Origin: Betaproteobacteria bacterium
Lineage (GTDB): Bacteria; Pseudomonadota; Gammaproteobacteria; Burkholderiales; Casimicrobiaceae
Length of the DNA stretch: 64,000 nt
Direction of reading: 5' to 3'
Assembly: GCA_016720425.1 (NCBI GenBank)
Contig: JADKKQ010000003.1
Span: 124,001-188,000, forward strand
Shown: piece by piece, positions 54,352 through 62,769 of the stretch
Numbering within the stretch: position 1 is the stretch's first letter
Layout of the letters: every line of letters starts with the position of its first letter
The notes under the pieces: model-generated
What the model was told of the DNA's origin: nothing
Seen by the model: the letters and a program-made list of their open reading frames with translations, nothing else
Databases searched by the model: none
Position numbers and translations under genes: made by a program

Positions 54352-55215
54352 TCAGCGTGTGGCGGCGCGTCGGCCGGTGGCGACGAGCGCCGAAACAACG
54401 ATCAGCGCGCCGCCCGCGTACACGCGCGCGCCGGGGCGTTCGCCGAGCAGGACGAACGCCAGCGCGATGCCGTAGACGGGTTCCAGCGCGACCACGACGC
54501 TGGCGGTGCGCGCGGTGATTGCCTTCAGGCTGGCGATGAACAGCGTGTGGGCGAGCGCGGTGCAGACGAGGCCCAGGGCCAGCAGCAGCGCGATTTCGCG
54601 CCCGCCGACGGCGTCGGTCGAGCGCAGCACCCCGCTGGCGATGAAGGTGACCGGCAGCAGCGTCAGCGCCGCGCAGAGGTTCTGCCAGAAGGCGATGTCT
54701 GCCGCCGGCCGGTGCGCGGCATGGCGGCGATTGATCACCGCCAGCAGGGCGAAGGTGAATCCGGACACGATCCCCCACAGCAGTCCGGCGACCGTGCGGT
54801 TGGCCAGCGTGAACTCCGGCACCATCAGCACCAGGCCCACGACCACCAGCAGCGCAGTCGCCCGGTCGCGCCATCGCCACGACGCACTCCCGGGCGGACG
54901 CTCGAGCAGCAGCGTGAACAGTGGAAAGCTCGCGTAGCCCAACAGCCCGGTCGCCACGTCGGAGACCTGGATGGCAGCGAAGAAGCTGACCCAGTGCAGC
55001 GCCAGCACCGCCCCGTTGGCGAGCAGCGGCAACGCGAACGGCGGGCGGCGCCCCGGCGTCGCCCACCGCACCAGCCCGAGGACCGCGGCCGCCACGGTGG
55101 TGCGGGCGAACACGATCAGGAGCGGCGACAGCGCGAGCCACTTGCCGAACAGCCCCGCGAAGCCGAACAGCAGCACCGCCGCGTGCAGGGCCAGCAGCGC
55201 GAGCGCGTGGTTCAC
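54352..55215 (-). CDS. EamA/DMT-family transporter
   Basis: 287 residues with ten hydrophobic segments and two EamA repeats (about 10-135 and 145-280). Signature stretches: LFGKWLALSPLLIVFARTTV and the second-repeat end LEPVYGIALAFVLLGERPG. Predicted inner-membrane export or uptake of a small metabolite. It is divergent from the glutamine-synthetase-like gene by 134 bases, so it may serve that cluster. Substrate unknown. Confidence 0.88.
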   Translation of the reverse strand: MNHALALLALHAAVLLFGFAGLFGKWLALSPLLIVFARTTVAAAVLGLVRWATPGRRPPFALPLLANGAVLALHWVSFFAAIQVSDVATGLLGYASFPLFTLLLERPPGSASWRWRDRATALLVVVGLVLMVPEFTLANRTVAGLLWGIVSGFTFALLAVINRRHAAHRPAADIAFWQNLCAALTLLPVTFIASGVLRSTDAVGGREIALLLALGLVCTALAHTLFIASLKAITARTASVVVALEPVYGIALAFVLLGERPGARVYAGGALIVVSALVATGRRAATR

Positions 55216-55280
55216 GACCGGCGGAGAGTGCGAAGTCGCATCGACCGCGATTGTGCACCCTTCGCGTCGCCCACGGCTGC

Positions 55281-55286
55281 TAGAAT
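55281..55286 (+). promoter_or_regulatory. Possible -10 box (TAGAAT)
   Basis: GCTAGAATCG lies 63 bases before the ATG at 55350. No -35 at standard spacing. Confidence 0.3.
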
Positions 55287-55349
55287 CGCCCGTCCGGTTC
55301 GCCCGGTCGCCCGCCTGCGCCGCTCCGTCCCCCGTCGAGGAGAACCCTG

Positions 55350-56723
55350 ATGCCCACCGCTGCCGAGACCCGCAGGATCGTCGCCGCCGTGCGCAACGCG
55401 CCGGGGCATCGCGTCAAGGTGGCGGTCTCCGACATCGACGGCGTGCTGCGCGGGAAGTACCTGCACAAGGACAAGTTCGTCTCCGCCGTCGAAAGCGGGT
55501 TCGGCTTCTGCGACGTCGTGTTCGGCTGGGACGTGATGGACGTCACCTACGACAACACGTCGCTGACCGGCTGGCACAAGGGCTTTCCGGACGCGCTCGC
55601 CCGCATCGACCTCGCCACCCACCGGACCGTGCCCTGGGACGACGACGTCCCGTTCTTCCTCGGCGAATTCGTCGAGACGCGCGGCGGCAAGGAGCAGCCG
55701 CTGCCCATCTGCCCGCGGCAGGTGCTGAAGCGCGTGCTGCGCCGCGCCGAGAAGCTGGGCTTCGCGCCGATGTGCGGGATGGAGTTCGAGTGGTTCAACT
55801 TCCGCGAGACGCCGCAGAGCTGGGCCGACAAGAAGGGCGTCGGGCCGGTGCCGGTGACGCCGGGGATGTTCGGCTACTCGCTGCTGCGCGCGCACGAGAA
55901 CCGCGGGTTCTTCGCCGCGCTGATCGACGACTTCGCCGCGTTCCGCGTGCCCATCGAGGGCCTGCACACCGAGACCGGCCCGGGCGTGTACGAAGTGGCG
56001 ATCCTGTTTTCCGAGGCGCTGGAGGCGGCCGACCGGGCGATCCTGTTCAAGGCCGGCACCAAGGAGATCGGCGCGCGCTTCGGCATCATGCCGAGCTTCA
56101 TGGCCAAGTGGAACCCGCAGCTGCCAGGCTGCTCGGGCCACATCCACCAGTCGCTGTCCGACGGCAGGAAGAACCTGTTTCACGACGCCAGGGGCGCACA
56201 CGGCATGAGCGGGCTGTTCCAGAGCTACCTCGCCGGTCAGGTCGACGCGTTGATGGGCATGGCGCCGATGTTCTGGCCGACGATCAACAGCTACAAGCGG
56301 CTGGTCGACGGCTTCTGGGCGCCGGTGAAGCCGACCTGGGGAATCGACAACCGCACGGCGAGCTTCCGCGTCATCGCCGGGTCGCCGAAGTCGACGCGCC
56401 TCGAGACGCGCTGCCCGGGCGCCGACGTCAATCCCTACCTGGCGATGGCCGCCGTGCTCGCCGCTGGGCTGCACGGGGTCGAGCAGCGGCTGAAGCTCAC
56501 CACCCCGCCGATCCACGGCACCAACCAGGGGGCCGAGGACGTGCCGCGGGCACCGCGCACGCTGATCGAGACCACGCGCGTCTTTCGCGAGTCGGCGGTC
56601 GCGCGCGACTGGTTCGGCGACGAGTTCGTCGACCACTTCGCCGCGACGCGCGAGTGGGAGTGGCGGCAGTGGCTGGACGCGGTCACCGACTGGGAAATGA
56701 AGCGCTACTTCGAGATCATCTGA
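55350..56723 (+). CDS. Glutamine-synthetase-family gamma-glutamylamide synthetase
   Basis: 457 residues, GlnA fold but shorter and divergent from housekeeping glutamine synthetase. The metal-binding EFEWFNFRETP and HTETGPGVYEVAIL are present. So are SFMAKWNPQLPGCSGHIHQS and RVIAGSPKSTRLETRCPGAD. The GS adenylylation tyrosine loop is not obvious. It probably ligates glutamate to an amine, as PuuA, IpuC or GlnA4-type enzymes do. The ATG has GAGGAG nearby. It heads a four-gene cluster with alcohol and aldehyde dehydrogenases and a gamma-glutamyl hydrolase. Confidence 0.88.
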   Translation: MPTAAETRRIVAAVRNAPGHRVKVAVSDIDGVLRGKYLHKDKFVSAVESGFGFCDVVFGWDVMDVTYDNTSLTGWHKGFPDALARIDLATHRTVPWDDDVPFFLGEFVETRGGKEQPLPICPRQVLKRVLRRAEKLGFAPMCGMEFEWFNFRETPQSWADKKGVGPVPVTPGMFGYSLLRAHENRGFFAALIDDFAAFRVPIEGLHTETGPGVYEVAILFSEALEAADRAILFKAGTKEIGARFGIMPSFMAKWNPQLPGCSGHIHQSLSDGRKNLFHDARGAHGMSGLFQSYLAGQVDALMGMAPMFWPTINSYKRLVDGFWAPVKPTWGIDNRTASFRVIAGSPKSTRLETRCPGADVNPYLAMAAVLAAGLHGVEQRLKLTTPPIHGTNQGAEDVPRAPRTLIETTRVFRESAVARDWFGDEFVDHFAATREWEWRQWLDAVTDWEMKRYFEII

Positions 56724-56749
56724 CCGTCCACCGCAAGCGAGAGCAACGC

Positions 56750-57919
56750 ATGAGCATCGACCGCTTCAGCTTCCCCACCGCCATCCACTTCGGCGCCGGC
56801 GCGCGGCGGCTCGTCGCCGGGCACCTGCAGGAGCGCCACATCGCCCGCCCGCTGCTGGTCACCGATCGCGGCATCGCCGCGCTGCCGCTCCTGCCCGCCT
56901 TTCTCGCCGACCTGCCCGGGCTGGCGGTGAGCGTCTTTTCGGGGATCTGGGGCAACCCGGTGCGCAGCCAGGTGATGGCCGGCGCCGCTGCGTACCGCGC
57001 TCACCGGGCCGATGCGGTCATCGGCCTGGGAGGCGGCGCCGCGCTCGACGTCGCCAAGGCGATCGCGCTGATGGCCCACCATCCGGGCGACATCCTCGAA
57101 TACGCCTGGGATCACCCGAACGTGCGTCCGCTCACCGAGCCGATCCCCTGGTTCGTCGCGCTGCCGACGACCGCCGGCACCGGGTCCGAGGTCGGCCGCT
57201 CGGCGGTCGTCTCCGACGACGTCACGCACGTCAAGCGCATCGTCTTTTCGCCGCAGCTCCTGGCGCGTGCCGTGTTCGCCGATCCGGAACTCACCCTCGA
57301 CCTGCCGCCGGCGATCACCGCGGCGACCGGCATGGACGCGCTGACGCACAACGTCGAGTCGTACCTGTCGCCGGCCTACCATCCGCTGTGCGACGGCATC
57401 GCGCTGGAAGGCGTGCGCATCGCGGCGCGGGCGCTGCCGATCGCCTTTCGCGACGGCGCCGACCTGCAGGCCCGCAGCGACATGCTGATGAGCTCGATGA
57501 TGGGCGCCATCGCCTTCCAGAAGGACCTCGGCGCCGTGCATTCCTGCGCCCACGCGCTGTCGACGGTCGCCGACCTGCATCACGGGCTCGCCAACGGGAT
57601 CATGATCGACCACGTGATGCGCTTCAACCTGCCCTGCGCGACCGCGAAGCTGGCGGAGCTCGCGCGCGTCGCCGGTGTTCCCGGTGCCGCGGCGGCGCCG
57701 CAGGACGTCGCGGCGGCGGCGTTCGTCGACTGGCTCGCCCGCCTCAAGGCCGAGCTCGGCATTCCCGCGAGGCTCGGTGCGCTGCAGGGCGCCCGCGCCG
57801 TCACCGCCGCGGACATCCCGGCGCTGGTGGTCGTCGCCAGCAACGACATCTGCCACCGCACCAATCCGCGCAAGTGCGAGCGCGAGGACTTCGAGCGCAT
57901 CTTCGCCGCGGCGCTCTGA
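56750..57919 (+). CDS. Iron-containing alcohol dehydrogenase
   Basis: 389 residues, type III Fe-ADH. NAD motif VIGLGGGAALDVAKAIALM is near 90-108. TTAGTGSEVGRSAVVSDD follows. The metal site uses MDALTHNVESYLSPAYHPLCD, HSCAHALSTVADLHHG and GIMIDHV. It lies 26 bases after the synthetase stop. In this setting the likely substrate is a gamma-glutamylated amino alcohol, oxidised to an aldehyde; this is inferred from context. Confidence 0.9.
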   Translation: MSIDRFSFPTAIHFGAGARRLVAGHLQERHIARPLLVTDRGIAALPLLPAFLADLPGLAVSVFSGIWGNPVRSQVMAGAAAYRAHRADAVIGLGGGAALDVAKAIALMAHHPGDILEYAWDHPNVRPLTEPIPWFVALPTTAGTGSEVGRSAVVSDDVTHVKRIVFSPQLLARAVFADPELTLDLPPAITAATGMDALTHNVESYLSPAYHPLCDGIALEGVRIAARALPIAFRDGADLQARSDMLMSSMMGAIAFQKDLGAVHSCAHALSTVADLHHGLANGIMIDHVMRFNLPCATAKLAELARVAGVPGAAAAPQDVAAAAFVDWLARLKAELGIPARLGALQGARAVTAADIPALVVVASNDICHRTNPRKCEREDFERIFAAAL

Positions 57920-57960
57920 CCCTCGGGGGTCGGCAGCGCGCGATCGCGCCGCCGACCGCT

Positions 57961-57966
57961 TACAAT
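57961..57966 (+). promoter_or_regulatory. Possible -10 box (TACAAT)
   Basis: GCTTACAATGG precedes the ATG at 57997 by 30 bases, the same spacing as at 17799. It suggests an internal promoter for the amidotransferase and ALDH genes. No clear -35. Confidence 0.35.
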
Positions 57967-57996
57967 GGAGCCCTTCCGCGTCCCACGCTGCGCCCC

Positions 57997-58785
57997 ATGC
58001 TCAAGATCGGCATCTCCGCCTGCTTCTTCCACGCCGACCCGCAGCGGCCGATCTTCAAGGGCATGACGCTGCAGTATATCGAGCAGAACGTGGCCCACTG
58101 GCTGATGCAGCGCGACGTGCTGGCGCTGATGGTGCCGTCGCCGGAGGGCAGCACCCGGCGCCCCGGCAGCCGGGCGACGATGGAAGCCTATGCCGAGGAG
58201 CTCGACGGCCTGGTGCTGATGGGCGGCGCCGACGTCTGCCCGGCGACCTACGGCGAGACCGCGCTGCGCCCCGAGTGGAACGGCGATCGCATCCGCGACG
58301 ACTACGAGATCGCGCTGCTCGACGCCTTCGTCTCGCGGCGCAAGCCCGTGCTCGGCGTCTGCCGCGGGGCGCAGGTGATCAACGTCGCCCGCGGCGGAAC
58401 GCTGTACCAGGACCTGGCGACGCAGGCGCCGTTCGCGCTCAATCATCGCAACTGGACGATCTACGAGGACAACTGCCACGCCACGTCGTTCGTCCCGGGC
58501 ACGGGGCTCGCGCGGCTTTATCCGCGGGTGACGCTGGTCAAGACCAACTCGATCCACCACCAGGCGATCAGGGAGCTCGGCCGCGACCTCGTCGTCGAGG
58601 CGTGGTCGGTGCCGGACCGGATCGCCGAGGCGATCCGCTGGAACGGCCCCTCGTATCTCTTCGGCGTCCAGTGGCACCCGGAGTTCCACGACCCCGCGGA
58701 CCCCTCGCTGCTGGACGACACGCCGATCCTCGACGACTTCCTCGCGGCGGCGGTGCAGCACAAGTCCGCCGCCTTCGCGCTCTGA
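57997..58785 (+). CDS. Class I glutamine amidotransferase-like gamma-glutamyl hydrolase (PuuD-type)
   Basis: 262 residues. Nucleophile Cys in LGVCRGAQVINVARGG near 124, catalytic His and Glu in GVQWHPEFHDP near 228. LVLMGGADVCPATYGE is diagnostic of the peptidase C26 / PuuD group. It should hydrolyse a gamma-glutamyl amide, freeing glutamate and the modified amine. This closes the cycle opened by the synthetase at 55350. Confidence 0.9.
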   Translation: MLKIGISACFFHADPQRPIFKGMTLQYIEQNVAHWLMQRDVLALMVPSPEGSTRRPGSRATMEAYAEELDGLVLMGGADVCPATYGETALRPEWNGDRIRDDYEIALLDAFVSRRKPVLGVCRGAQVINVARGGTLYQDLATQAPFALNHRNWTIYEDNCHATSFVPGTGLARLYPRVTLVKTNSIHHQAIRELGRDLVVEAWSVPDRIAEAIRWNGPSYLFGVQWHPEFHDPADPSLLDDTPILDDFLAAAVQHKSAAFAL

Positions 58786-58874
58786 GCATCCCACCCCCAG
58801 CGGGGGCGGCGCCCCAAAAAAAAAAAGCCAGGGGCCACCCCCCCTTTTCCCCCGAGCCGTTCCGGAGATCGCCC
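58786..58874. other. Homopolymer-rich intergenic gap
   Basis: CCCCCAGCGGGGG hairpin, then A11 (58816-58826), C7 (58838-58844), T4 and C5. The order hairpin-then-A does not make a terminator for either strand. Confidence 0.5.
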
Positions 58875-60245
58875 TTGAAGATCCGCAATCCCGCCGACGG
58901 CAGCGTCATCGCCGACGTCGCCGCCGACACCGCCGCCTCGGTGCGGCGCAAATGCCAGCGCGCGCGCGCCGCGCAGCCCGCCTGGGCGCGCCGCGGCATC
59001 GCGCGCCGGCTCGAGGCCGTTGCGCGCTTTCGCGAACGGATCGTGGCGAGGCACGAGACGCTCGCCCGGACGCTGACGCACGAGGTCGGCAAGCCGATCC
59101 GCCAGTCGCGCAACGAGCTCACCGGCCTCCTGGCGCGGATCGACTTCTTCCTCGCCGAGTCGCGCCGCGCGCTGCGCCGCGAAGTCGTGCTCTCCGACCC
59201 CGGGCAGAAGCTCGACGAGGCGATCACCCACGAGCCGCTGGGCGTGATCGCCAACATCTCGGCGTGGAACTACCCCTATTTCGTCGGCAGCAACGTGTTC
59301 GTGCCGGCGCTCATCGCCGGCAACGCGGTGCTCTACAAGCCCTCCGAGTACGCGACGCTGACCGGGCTCGCCATCGCCGAGATGCTGCACGAGGCCGGCG
59401 TGCCCGAGGACGTGTTCGTGCCGGTGATCGGCGACGGCAGCATCGGCGCGGCGCTCACCCGGCAGCCGACCGACGGCGTGTTCTTCACCGGCTCGTACGC
59501 GACCGGCGCGAAGATCGCGGCGCTCGCCGGCAAGCGGATGGTGAAGGCGCAGCTCGAGCTCGGCGGCAAGGATCCCGTCTACGTCTGCGAGGACGTCGAC
59601 GTCGAGGCGGCCGCCGCCGGGATCGCCGACGGCGCGTTCTACAACACCGGCCAGTCCTGCTGCTCGGTCGAGCGCATCTACGTCCACGCGGCGATCCACG
59701 ACGCCTTCGTCGCGGCCTTCGTCGCCGAGGTCGAGGGCTACCGGATCGGCGACCCGATGGACGAAGCCACCTACATCGGCGCCGTGACCCGGCGCGCGCA
59801 GCTCGGCGTGCTGAAGGCGCAGATCGCCGACGCGAGACGGCGCGGCGCCACGCTGCGCTGCGGCGGCCGCGCGCTCGCGGGCAAGGGCAACTGGTTCCTG
59901 CCGACGGTGCTCACCGGCGTCGACCACACGATGGCGGTGATGCGCGACGAGACCTTCGGCCCGCTGATCGGCATCCAGAAAGTGGACGGCGACGAGCAGG
60001 CGGTGACGCTGATGAACGACAGCGACTACGGCCTGACGGCCGCCGTCTACACCCGCGACCGGCGGCGCGCCCGGCGGCTGCTGGCCGAGCTGCGTGCCGG
60101 CAGCGTGTACTGGAACTGCTGCGATCGCGTGAGCCCGCGGCTGCCGTGGTCCGGCATCGGACACTCGGGGATCGGCCTCACGCTGTCCAGGTACGGGATC
60201 CAGACGTTCACGCGGCCGAAGGCCTGGCACCTGCGGGGAGGATGA
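58875..60245 (+). CDS. NAD(P)-dependent aldehyde dehydrogenase
   Basis: 456 residues from a TTG start with GGAG eight bases upstream. Catalytic Glu in KAQLELGGKDPVYVCEDVD near 235, catalytic Cys in NTGQSCCSVERIYV near 268, and FTGSYATGAKI before them. There is a double Cys at the active site, as in some succinate semialdehyde type enzymes. Expected to oxidise the aldehyde made by the Fe-ADH. C-terminus SRYGIQTFTRPKAWHLR is typical of this subgroup. Confidence 0.9.
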   Translation: MKIRNPADGSVIADVAADTAASVRRKCQRARAAQPAWARRGIARRLEAVARFRERIVARHETLARTLTHEVGKPIRQSRNELTGLLARIDFFLAESRRALRREVVLSDPGQKLDEAITHEPLGVIANISAWNYPYFVGSNVFVPALIAGNAVLYKPSEYATLTGLAIAEMLHEAGVPEDVFVPVIGDGSIGAALTRQPTDGVFFTGSYATGAKIAALAGKRMVKAQLELGGKDPVYVCEDVDVEAAAAGIADGAFYNTGQSCCSVERIYVHAAIHDAFVAAFVAEVEGYRIGDPMDEATYIGAVTRRAQLGVLKAQIADARRRGATLRCGGRALAGKGNWFLPTVLTGVDHTMAVMRDETFGPLIGIQKVDGDEQAVTLMNDSDYGLTAAVYTRDRRRARRLLAELRAGSVYWNCCDRVSPRLPWSGIGHSGIGLTLSRYGIQTFTRPKAWHLRGG

Positions 60246-60278
60246 GCGTGCCCGGCCGCGTCAAGGACGAACGCCGGA

Positions 60279-61139
60279 TCAGGCAGTGCCGTCCTGCAGC
60301 TCCGCCGCCCGCAGCGTGTTGGCCAGCAGCGTGGCGATGGTCATCGGCCCGACGCCCCCGGGCACCGGCGTGATCCACCCGGCGATTTCCCTGGCCGCCG
60401 CGAAGTCGACGTCGCCGGTGAGCTTGCCTTCGGCGGTGCGGTTGATGCCGACATCGATGACGATCGCACCCGGCTTGATCCAGTCGCCGCGGACGAACCC
60501 CGCGCGGCCGACGCCCGCGACCACGATGTCGCCCTGACGGACGAGTCCGGGCAGGTCGCGGGTCGCCGAGTGGCAGACGGTGACCGTGCAGCGCGCCATC
60601 AGCAGCTCCAGCGCCATTGGCCGGCCGACGATGTTCGACTGGCCGATGACGACGGCGTGCTTGCCGACGAGGTCCTCGCCGGTGTCCTTCAGCAGCGTCA
60701 TGCAGCCGTACGGCGTGCAGGGGCGCAGCGTCGGCCGCTTCAGCACCAGCCGGCCGATGTTGTAGGGGTGGAAGCCGTCGACGTCCTTCAGCGGCGCGAT
60801 GCGCTCGGTGACCGCCTCCTCGTCGATGTGCTTCGGCAGCGGCAGCTGGACCAGGATGCCGTTCACCGCCGGGTCGGCATTCAGCCGGTCGACCCGTGCG
60901 AGGAGCTCCTGCTGCGACGTGGCTGCGGGCAGGTCGTGGGCGAACGAGCGCATGCCCGCGGCCTCGGTGGTCCGCCGCTTGTTGCGCACGTAGACCTGCG
61001 ACGCCGGATGGTCGCCGACCAGCACGACGGCGAGCCCGGGCCGGCTGCCGCCGGCGGCTACGCGCGCGGCGACCGCCGCGCCCACGTCGGCGACCAGCCG
61101 CTCAGCACGCGCCTTGCCGTCGATGATCCGCGCCGTCAC
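60279..61139 (-). CDS. folD: Methylenetetrahydrofolate dehydrogenase / cyclohydrolase
   Basis: 286 residues, GTG start. Interconverts 5,10-methylene-THF, methenyl-THF and 10-formyl-THF. Motifs: SQVYVRNKRRTTEAAGM (catalytic Lys), NGILVQLPLPKHID, GQSNIVGRPMALELL (Rossmann), and WITPVPGGVGPMTIATLL. It is convergent with the ALDH gene and lies 18 bases after the HAD gene stop on the same strand. Confidence 0.97.
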   Translation of the reverse strand: MTARIIDGKARAERLVADVGAAVAARVAAGGSRPGLAVVLVGDHPASQVYVRNKRRTTEAAGMRSFAHDLPAATSQQELLARVDRLNADPAVNGILVQLPLPKHIDEEAVTERIAPLKDVDGFHPYNIGRLVLKRPTLRPCTPYGCMTLLKDTGEDLVGKHAVVIGQSNIVGRPMALELLMARCTVTVCHSATRDLPGLVRQGDIVVAGVGRAGFVRGDWIKPGAIVIDVGINRTAEGKLTGDVDFAAAREIAGWITPVPGGVGPMTIATLLANTLRAAELQDGTA

Positions 61140-61157
61140 ATCAGCCTCCGCCGGCGA

Positions 61158-61829
61158 TCACGCGAACTGCACGATCGGCCAGCCGTGATGACGGGCGTGC
61201 GCGGCCAGCACCGGGTCGGCGTTGACCGCCACCGGATGCGAGACCTGCGACAGCAGCGGCAGATCGTTGAGCGAGTCGCTGTACGCCCAGACTTCGCGAA
61301 AATCGGCGAGGCGCCGGCCGCGCGCTTCCAGCCACAGGTGCAGGCGTTCGACCTTGCCCTCGCGGGTGTTCGGGGTGCCCGAAACCCGGCCGGTGTAGCG
61401 GCCGTCGACGGACTCGGCCACCGTGGCGATGACGTCCTCGAGCCCGAACTCGGCGGCGATCGGCACGGCGAGGAAATCGAACACCGCGGTGGTGATCACC
61501 ACGAGATCGCCGACGTCGAGGTGCCGCTCGACCATCGCCCGCGCGCGCTCGCTGATCCGGGGACGGATGATCTCCTCGACGTAGCGCTGGCGCAGTTCGG
61601 CGAGCTGCCCGGCGGAGAAAGGCACCAGGGTCGCGAGGTAGAACTCGGTGAACTCGACCAGGTCGGCCTCGCCCCGGTTGTAGCGGTCGATCAGCTCGCG
61701 ATTGGCGACCGCGTAGCGGGCGCGGTCGAGCAGGCCGCGATCGATCAGGAACGCCACCCACTGCTCGTCGCTGTCGTGCGGCAGCAGCGTGTGGTCGAGG
61801 TCGAACAGCGCGAGTACGTCGGCAGGCAC
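61158..61829 (-). CDS. HAD-superfamily (HAD-IB) phosphatase, SerB-like
   Basis: 223 residues, GTG start at 61829. Motif I LFDLDHTLLPHDSDEQW contains the nucleophile Asp of DxDxT. Motif II is VVITTAV, motif III the Lys in REGKVERL, and motif IV YSDSLNDLPLL. The group includes phosphoserine phosphatases and sugar or lipid phosphatases; substrate unknown. Likely co-transcribed with folD. Confidence 0.88.
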   Translation of the reverse strand: MPADVLALFDLDHTLLPHDSDEQWVAFLIDRGLLDRARYAVANRELIDRYNRGEADLVEFTEFYLATLVPFSAGQLAELRQRYVEEIIRPRISERARAMVERHLDVGDLVVITTAVFDFLAVPIAAEFGLEDVIATVAESVDGRYTGRVSGTPNTREGKVERLHLWLEARGRRLADFREVWAYSDSLNDLPLLSQVSHPVAVNADPVLAAHARHHGWPIVQFA

Positions 61830-61867
61830 GGCAAAAGTCCGGGCGGCGGGCGGGATAGAATCGACGG

Positions 61868-62767
61868 GTGATCGAAGCGGCCATTTTAACCCTGATTCGC
61901 GAGCGGCTCACCTCCGCCTTGCGCCGGCCGTGGGGTCCGCTGCACGTGCTGCGCGTCGACGGCCGCGTCGCCGGCCGCCTCGACGGCGACCGTGCCGCAC
62001 GGCTGGCCGCGTTCGATCGCGTGTTCGAGCGCCACGCCGACGGGCTCGCGTTCGTGCCGGCGCAGGACGGCTTCGAGCGGCGGACCGAGGCGCTGGACGA
62101 GGTTGCGCGCACGCTGGCGGCCGAGGGCCGGTTGAGTCCCTGGCGCGCCGAGCGCTACGCCGTGGGGCCGGGCTTCGGCGCCAGGCCCTGGTTCCTGCTG
62201 GAGCGCGCGGCGGCGCGGTTCTTCGGCATCCGCACCTACGCGGCGCACGTCAACGGCCTCGCCGGCCCCCGCGACGATCCGGGGCTGTGGTTCGCCCGCC
62301 GTTCGCCGCAGAAGGCCATCGACCCCGGGCAACTCGACAACCTCGTGGGCGGCGGCATCGCGACCGGGCAGACGGTCGCCGCGACCGTGGTCAAGGAGGC
62401 CGCCGAGGAAGCCGGCATTCCCGCCGTGCTGGCCCGGCAGGCCGTGCCGACCGGCGCCGTGCACGTCTTTCGCCAACCCCCCGACGGGATCCAGGACGAG
62501 ACCATCTTCGTCCACGATCTCTGGCTGCCGGCGGATTTCACGCCGACGCCCACCGACGGCGAAGTCGTCGCCTTCCGGCCGGTCGATTTCGGCACCGCGG
62601 CGCGGCTGATCGCGCAGTCGGAGGGACCCGACCGGGTGACCGCCGACGCGAGCCTGGTCGTGCTCGACTGCCTGCTGCGCCACGGGGCGATTGCGCCCGA
62701 CGCGCCCGGCTACCTGCCGCTGGAGGCGCTGCGCCACCCGGCGCCCGACGACGACGCACCGGCCTGA
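61868..62767 (+). CDS. DUF4743 Nudix hydrolase (thiamine-diphosphate-kinase-associated type)
   Basis: 299 residues. Residues 1-130 are the DUF4743 region (ending FFGIRTYAAHVNGL). The Nudix domain follows with NLVGGGIATGQT and VKEAAEEAGI. The same architecture occurs beside thiamine pyrophosphokinase in fungi; a role in cleaning oxidised thiamine phosphates is only a suggestion. The GTG at 61868 is 6 bases after TAGAAT (61856-61861), so the mRNA may be leaderless. Confidence 0.85.
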   Translation: MIEAAILTLIRERLTSALRRPWGPLHVLRVDGRVAGRLDGDRAARLAAFDRVFERHADGLAFVPAQDGFERRTEALDEVARTLAAEGRLSPWRAERYAVGPGFGARPWFLLERAAARFFGIRTYAAHVNGLAGPRDDPGLWFARRSPQKAIDPGQLDNLVGGGIATGQTVAATVVKEAAEEAGIPAVLARQAVPTGAVHVFRQPPDGIQDETIFVHDLWLPADFTPTPTDGEVVAFRPVDFGTAARLIAQSEGPDRVTADASLVVLDCLLRHGAIAPDAPGYLPLEALRHPAPDDDAPA

Positions 62768-62769
62768 GC

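Noticed and set aside
58800..58826. Rho-independent terminator
   Set aside because: The hairpin is followed by A, not T, on the plus strand, and the minus strand has T before the hairpin.
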